Shown here one piece after another: positions 13,691 to 16,894 of a stretch of 16,894 bases of DNA. How positions within the stretch are numbered: the stretch's first letter is position 1; each line of letters begins with the position of its first letter. The stretch lies in NCBI GenBank assembly GCA_016212845.1, contig JACRDR010000241.1, forward strand, positions 1-16,894, given 5' to 3'. Source of the stretch: Elusimicrobiota bacterium. Lineage in GTDB: Bacteria > Elusimicrobiota > Elusimicrobia > UBA1565 > JACRDR01. The notes beneath the pieces are model-generated. The model was not told the origin of the DNA. It saw nothing but the letters and a program-made list of their open reading frames with translations, and searched no databases. The translations under genes and the position numbers were made by a program.

Positions 13691-14598
13691 AGTCCGCACT
13701 CCTGATGGAGCTGGAAAGCGCGCTGATCGACGTCCGTGAAGCGGCGGACCTCCGCGGCGTCGAGGGGCGGCACCGAAGCGCCCGCGTACCACTCTTGCAT
13801 CCGGAGGTAAAAGCGCCGCTTGAGCTCCGGATCGGTGATGGTCGAGCCAGGATTGTGGCGGAGCGTCTTCAGGGAGAGGCCGTCGCGGAGACGCGAGGCC
13901 CAATACCGGGTCTTGAGGTCTAGGATTGACGCTTCCAGGTTGTCGACGCGCTCGGCGGCCTCGGCGCAGCCCTTGCGCGCGATCGAGTCGCGCAGGCCGG
14001 CGGCCGAAACGATCTCGCCGATCGAGAGGGGCGCCGGGGGAGGCAGGAGAGGCGTCTCCCCATCTGGCCCGCCGAAGGTCCAGGGGTCGGGCGGCATCGC
14101 CGAGAACTTGCCCGCGAGCTCGAGGGGGCCGTGCCAGTCGCGTTTGGCGGTTTGCTCGATGGCGGCGAGGATTTCCCCCGACTGGGCGTCGATAAGTCGC
14201 GCCGCGATGATGGTCTCGTCCCCCGCGCTGATGAAGCTGCCGGTGACAATCGCCTCCACCGATAGGATGCTGCCGACTTTCCTGAGCGCAGAGGGCTCGA
14301 CCAGCCCGGTGCGTCCCAGCAGTGCCTCGCTCATGACTTGCTTGAGGAGGCTCCGCTCGATCGCCTTGACCGTCTTCTGCCGGACGATCTGCGTCGTGAG
14401 CCTCTCGCAGATGCTCCAACCCTCCTGGGGATTGCTCGCGTCCGCCGGCTCGAAGGGGACGACCGCTAGGCGCTTGATGCCGGCTTCGTGAGCCGCCTTC
14501 ACCAGTTCCTTCGCAATCGTCTTGAACCCGTCCGCGCGAGCCGGAAGCGCGCCGAGGAGCGCCGCCGCCGCCAGTCCCGCCGCCGCTCGCGAGTTCAT
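13687..14598 (-). CDS. Exported FlgO/CsgG-like protein
   Basis: A 303-residue protein with a signal peptide (1-22, Ala/Leu-rich core, cut near ARA-DG). Residues about 41-155 resemble the FlgO/CsgG/LpoB fold: IKRLAVVPFEP, ICERLTTQIVRQKTVKAIERSLLKQVM, ALRKVGSILSVEAIVTGSFI, then ARLIDAQSGEILAA. That is the usual pattern of a nucleotide-like alpha/beta domain with a GxLVxGS-like strand and a RLID(A)xTGEI strand. A proline-rich linker (about 169-190) leads to a 110-residue C-terminal part with no recognised domain, rich in charged helices, ending HQECGL. Relatives act in the envelope or periplasm, in flagellar or curli assembly or cell-wall synthase activation; the role here is unknown. There is no lipobox cysteine. 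It overlaps the kinase gene upstream as ATGA and the small receiver fragment as GTGA. Confidence 0.85.
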   Translation of the reverse strand: MNSRAAAGLAAAALLGALPARADGFKTIAKELVKAAHEAGIKRLAVVPFEPADASNPQEGWSICERLTTQIVRQKTVKAIERSLLKQVMSEALLGRTGLVEPSALRKVGSILSVEAIVTGSFISAGDETIIAARLIDAQSGEILAAIEQTAKRDWHGPLELAGKFSAMPPDPWTFGGPDGETPLLPPPAPLSIGEIVSAAGLRDSIARKGCAEAAERVDNLEASILDLKTRYWASRLRDGLSLKTLRHNPGSTITDPELKRRFYLRMQEWYAGASVPPLDAAEVRRFTDVDQRAFQLHQECGL

Positions 14599-15890
14599 GG
14601 CCTAAGGGTAGACGCGCGGACTTGAGCCGCGTCGACGCCGCGCTTAACTCGGGCTCTATTCGCCAGCGGCAGCCGGACCGTGAACCGCGCTCCTCCTTGC
14701 GGGCGGTTCTCCGCCGTGAGCTCTCCGCCGTGCGCGCGGGCGATCCCGCGGCACACGTAAAGGCCGATCCCCGTGCCGCCTTCCGCGGCCTTGCCGGTGG
14801 AGAACGGCTTGCCGAGCCGCTGCAGGAACGCGTCGTCGAGGCCGGGGCCGTCGTCGTCGAAGAAGACCCTGACGGCGTTGGCGGAGAGAGCCAGCGAGAC
14901 CTCGAGCAATCCACCTCGCTTCGTGGCTTGCGCGGCGTTCGTGAGAAGATTCAGAAACAACCGCTGAAACGGAGTGGGCGCGCCCGCCACGAGTATCCGC
15001 TCCTCCGAAGCCCTGACGTGGAGCGAGACGCCTTTGTGATCGAATACGCTCTCGCACATTCGGATCGTCTCCAAGAGCGTTTCGCGTAGATCGCAGGGAA
15101 GGGGCTCGGCAGGACGAGGGCCCGCGGCCGCGAGGACCTGCGAGACGATGTCCCGGCAGACCAAGCCGGCCTTTCGGATGCGCTCGAAGCTTTTTCGCGC
15201 CTCGGGGTCGGCTCCGTGCAGGCCCAGCTCCGAAAAACCGAGGATGACGGTCAGCGGAGTTTGCAGATCGTGCAGCACGCCCGCGGTCAAGAGCCCGACC
15301 TCCGCCAGTTGTCGTGACGGCTCGTCGGAGGCGGCGCGCGATTCGGTCTTGGCGAGGAGGGCGTCGAGCTCGAGTCTCTGGCGCTCTACCTGGCCGCGCG
15401 CTTGGCGCTCTCGGTCCGCCATGAGCCGGGTCACCGCCCCGGCGAGCGCGAGCACCGCCGTGCGCAGCCCGGCGTCCATCGCGACGGCGGCGTCGAGATT
15501 ACCGCTCTCAAGAAAGCAGTACGATATATTGAATCCGACGGCGCCCGCGGAAATCCATACGAGCTCCGCGGTCCCCAGGAAAATCGCTGCCGTGAACACC
15601 GGGAGAAGGTAGAGCACCCAAAGCGGAGAGGCTCGGCCGCCGGAACAATGAAGGATCGCCGTGATGAGCGCGCAGTTCCCCATGGCCGCGGCGGCCGAGA
15701 CCCAGGCGCCGGGACGCCGGCGCATGGCATAGCCCGCCGCGAGGTTTAGGCTGAGCAGGGCGATCAGCAGGTAGAGGACCTGCGGAAAGGCCCAACACGC
15801 CTGTTCGCGTCCGAGGAATGCGAGCGCGGCAAGGAAGATGCAGAAGACCGATTCGTAGGCGTAGCCGGGAGCGTCGTCATGGTCGGGCAT
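14595..15890 (-). CDS. Multi-pass membrane histidine kinase
   Basis: A 431-residue kinase with about six hydrophobic segments near 13-28, 37-55, 62-82, 89-105, 109-127 and 140-157, and no sizeable extracytoplasmic domain, so it probably senses within or at the membrane. A coiled-coil-like stretch (159-195, ERQARGQVERQRLELDALL) leads to HisKA with H207 in GVLHDLQTPLTVILG; the residue after His is Asp, a tolerated variant. The ATP-binding domain has N-box FLNLLTNAAQA, G1 DDDGPGLDD and G2 EGGTGIGLYV, then GG-RFTVRLPL. The ATG at 15890 is chosen because GGAGG lies five bases upstream. The frame is open further to 16145, but that would overlap the neighbouring gene and run through TTAA box C. No response regulator directly follows except the REC-GGDEF protein, its likeliest target in the unit. 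Confidence 0.93.
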   Translation of the reverse strand: MPDHDDAPGYAYESVFCIFLAALAFLGREQACWAFPQVLYLLIALLSLNLAAGYAMRRRPGAWVSAAAAMGNCALITAILHCSGGRASPLWVLYLLPVFTAAIFLGTAELVWISAGAVGFNISYCFLESGNLDAAVAMDAGLRTAVLALAGAVTRLMADRERQARGQVERQRLELDALLAKTESRAASDEPSRQLAEVGLLTAGVLHDLQTPLTVILGFSELGLHGADPEARKSFERIRKAGLVCRDIVSQVLAAAGPRPAEPLPCDLRETLLETIRMCESVFDHKGVSLHVRASEERILVAGAPTPFQRLFLNLLTNAAQATKRGGLLEVSLALSANAVRVFFDDDGPGLDDAFLQRLGKPFSTGKAAEGGTGIGLYVCRGIARAHGGELTAENRPQGGARFTVRLPLANRARVKRGVDAAQVRASTLRP

Positions 15891-15934
15891 GGGAGCCTCC
15901 ACACCCAGCATGCGTGAACGCTCTTGCGGCGCGG

Positions 15935-15960
15935 TTAGCGGGCGCTTAAATCCCGTTGAA
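15935..15960 (-). promoter_or_regulatory. TTAA box C: three degenerate half-sites at 11-bp period
   Basis: On the minus strand TTCAACG, TTAAGCG and CTAACCG begin at 15960, 15949 and 15938, exactly 11 bp apart. The box lies 45-70 bp upstream of the membrane-kinase ATG in a 139-bp gene-free gap. The outer sites deviate from TTAA by one base each. No convincing -10 was found downstream. This is the weakest of the three boxes, supported mainly by its match in spacing and position. Confidence 0.42.
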
Positions 15961-16001
15961 CGATCGCTCCAGTCCTGCGGGTCGATCGAGGCACGTAGAA
16001 C

Positions 16002-16033
16002 GACGCTCCCGAGCGCAGCGTCTAGAGCTCTAG
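16002..16033 (-). terminator. Palindrome at stop codon plus 6-bp hairpin, possible terminator
   Basis: CTAGAGCTCTAG (16033-16022), a perfect 12-bp palindrome, contains the TAG stop of the exported-protein gene. It runs into GACGCT, a 9-base loop and AGCGTC (16022-16002). No U-tract follows. It could end transcription of the gene at 16030-16617 before unit C. Confidence 0.3.
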
Positions 16034-16617
16034 CGGACGTCTCCCGAGGGGATGAGCTCCGCCCGGATGCGCGCCATAGCCCGGCGCGAGTTCCCGTAGG
16101 CGCGCGAGAGCGCGACCATCTGCGCCTGCCGGACCACTTCGACATCGTGATTGAACGGCAGTGCCGCTGCGACGTAGTCGGCGAAGAGCACGTCCTCCTT
16201 CGCGCGCTCCTCGTTGTCGTGGTCGAGCTTGCCCTCCCGGATCGCGGCCGCTGAGGCGAGGAGTTGCTCCCGGATGAGATAGTCGGCTTGATTGCGGTCG
16301 ACGGAGGCGCGCGGCGTACCCGCCGCCGGATGCCGCACGAGCGGCACTCCTTCCGGCACGAGGAGGCCCTTTGAGTAGAGCGTCCACAGCCGCGCTCGCT
16401 CGAGCGGCACCGCGAGGTCGAAGAGCGGCCGGCCTGCCGGGTCGGTGAAGGTCTTATTCAGCGTCTCGGCGGAAAACGTCTCGTAGAACTTCGTCATGCC
16501 GGCGACCCAGCCGATGGGAGCGCGCATGGCCCCGATCGTTTGAGCGAAGGCGCTTCCCGATGAGATGGCGGCGAGGAGCGCGGCGAGGAGGATGGACAGT
16601 CGACTCGGTCGGGTCAT
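16030..16617 (-). CDS. Exported protein of unknown function
   Basis: A 195-residue protein with a clear Sec signal peptide (1-25: MTRPSRL, hydrophobic LLAALLAAIS, cut after AFA). The mature part of about 170 residues is mostly predicted helix and highly charged, with GWVAGMTKFYETFSAETLNK near its start and HDNEERAKEDVLFADYVA, then RQAQMVALSRAYGNSRRAMARIRAEL near its end. I recognise no family. There is no membrane segment beyond the signal, no lipobox and no cysteine in the mature part. GGAG six bases before the ATG is a fair ribosome-binding site. It stands alone between two gene-free gaps (118 and 139 bp), so it may be monocistronic; whether it belongs with the signalling genes is unknown. 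Confidence 0.82.
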   Translation of the reverse strand: MTRPSRLSILLAALLAAISSGSAFAQTIGAMRAPIGWVAGMTKFYETFSAETLNKTFTDPAGRPLFDLAVPLERARLWTLYSKGLLVPEGVPLVRHPAAGTPRASVDRNQADYLIREQLLASAAAIREGKLDHDNEERAKEDVLFADYVAAALPFNHDVEVVRQAQMVALSRAYGNSRRAMARIRAELIPSGDVR

Positions 16618-16705
16618 GTGCTCTCCGTGACCTTCCGCCGGGTCGAAGGTGCTGAGATCAGCGTAGCCGGAGGGCGGTCAGGGCGCCTGGGGCGGGGGAT
16701 GCACG

Positions 16706-16735
16706 CCGGGCTTGGGCCCTAAGGCCCAAGGCCGG
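16706..16735 (-). terminator. Strong GC-rich hairpin after the right-edge gene
   Basis: CTTGGGCC-CTAA-GGCCCAAG gives a perfect 8-bp stem with a 4-base loop, extended after one mismatch by CCGG/CCGG. It directly abuts the TAA stop at 16738-16736. No U-tract follows. It is probably a terminator or 3'-end hairpin. The remaining gap down to 16618 shows no convincing promoter apart from the ribosome-binding site of the next gene. Confidence 0.5.
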
Positions 16736-16894
16736 TTACTCGATCATCCCGTTGTCGAGGGAGAGGATGTAGGCGTCGGCGGAGGCGTTCTCCCGCCAGG
16801 CCGGGTTGGGGTCTTCTTCGCGTAAAAATCCGCCGCTGCCGCCGCACGAGCGGATCTCGGCGCTCAGCTTCGTTACCTCGTCGCGGCGCGGGGA
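16736..16894 (-). CDS. C-terminal fragment of an unrecognised protein
   Basis: The minus strand is open from the window edge to a TAA at 16738-16736, giving 52 residues with no start in view. The fragment contains KLSAEIRSCGGSGGFLREE, then DPNPAWRENASADAYILSL and ends DNGMIE. I do not recognise a family. Coding is supported by uninterrupted GC-rich codon use and by a strong hairpin placed directly at the stop. It is hydrophilic and shows no membrane segment. It belongs to a separate transcription unit from the genes downstream. Confidence 0.5.
   Translation of the reverse strand, partial: SPRRDEVTKLSAEIRSCGGSGGFLREEDPNPAWRENASADAYILSLDNGMIE

Noticed and set aside
14622..14647. Possible fourth TTAA box near the end of the membrane-kinase gene
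   Set aside because: Only one TTAA is clear, the middle half-site is GTCG, and the stretch lies in coding sequence (the VKR codons) inside an operon, so chance is likelier.
15891..16145. 85-codon upstream extension of the membrane kinase
   Set aside because: It would overlap the exported-protein gene and run through the TTAA box; GGAGG five bases before the ATG at 15890 marks the real start.
16651..16662. Short inverted repeat GCTGA-GA-TCAGC upstream of the exported-protein gene
   Set aside because: A 5-bp stem with a 2-base gap is common by chance and has no supporting promoter context.
1..16894. CRISPR arrays, insertion sequences, tRNA or rRNA genes, and frameshifted large genes
   Set aside because: No regular spacer-repeat array, terminal repeats with transposase, cloverleaf-like stretches or rRNA-like sequence was seen. 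All large genes read through intact.

Overview
This is a GC-rich window from a diderm (Gram-negative) bacterium. It holds a TonB-dependent outer-membrane receptor, exported proteins with Sec signal peptides and a FlgO/CsgG-like protein. Nothing seen pins the lineage. The mix of many receiver (REC) proteins, a PilB-type ATPase and an excisionase-type HTH-REC recalls Elusimicrobiota or deltaproteobacteria-like groups, but that is only an impression. Every convincing gene lies on the minus strand, so transcription reads from high to low coordinates. About 97% of the window is coding. No tRNA, rRNA, CRISPR array, transposase or phage gene was seen.

Layout in the direction of transcription. (1) 16894-16736: C-terminus of an unrecognised protein, closed by a strong hairpin next to its stop. 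(2) 16617-16030: exported protein of unknown function. (3) Unit C, 15890-12576: six-TM histidine kinase, FlgO/CsgG-like exported protein, a 47-residue receiver fragment, and a REC-GGDEF protein. (4) Unit B, 12530-8415: REC-kinase-REC hybrid, single-domain REC, and a PilB/GspE ATPase fused to a C-terminal REC. (5) Unit A, 8369-983: TonB-dependent receptor, PF04392-type periplasmic binding protein, two-TM HAMP-PAS kinase, REC-kinase, two single-domain RECs, and an OmpR-family regulator. (6) 852 to beyond 1: an HTH-REC regulator followed by a REC protein cut by the window edge.

In all there are four histidine kinases, eleven REC domains and one REC fragment. Genes inside each unit mostly overlap by 4 bp (ATGA or GTGA) or by 16-17 bp, or are 1-20 bp apart, so each unit is very likely one co-translated operon. 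Unit A reads as a trans-envelope sensing chain: outer-membrane import, periplasmic binding, membrane kinase, relay kinase and receivers, DNA-binding regulator. Units B and C suggest outputs in pilus or secretion ATPase control and c-di-GMP metabolism.

The most notable non-coding signal is a phased TTAA box. Three tetramers (TTAA or one mismatch) spaced exactly 11 bp, often followed by GCG, lie upstream of the first gene of each of units A, B and C. The spacing matches PhoB/OmpR-class direct-repeat sites, and unit A ends with an OmpR-family regulator. A second signal is a pair of identical 13-bp repeats built of AACGA pentamers directly upstream of the BldC/excisionase-like HTH-REC gene, probably its own operator.
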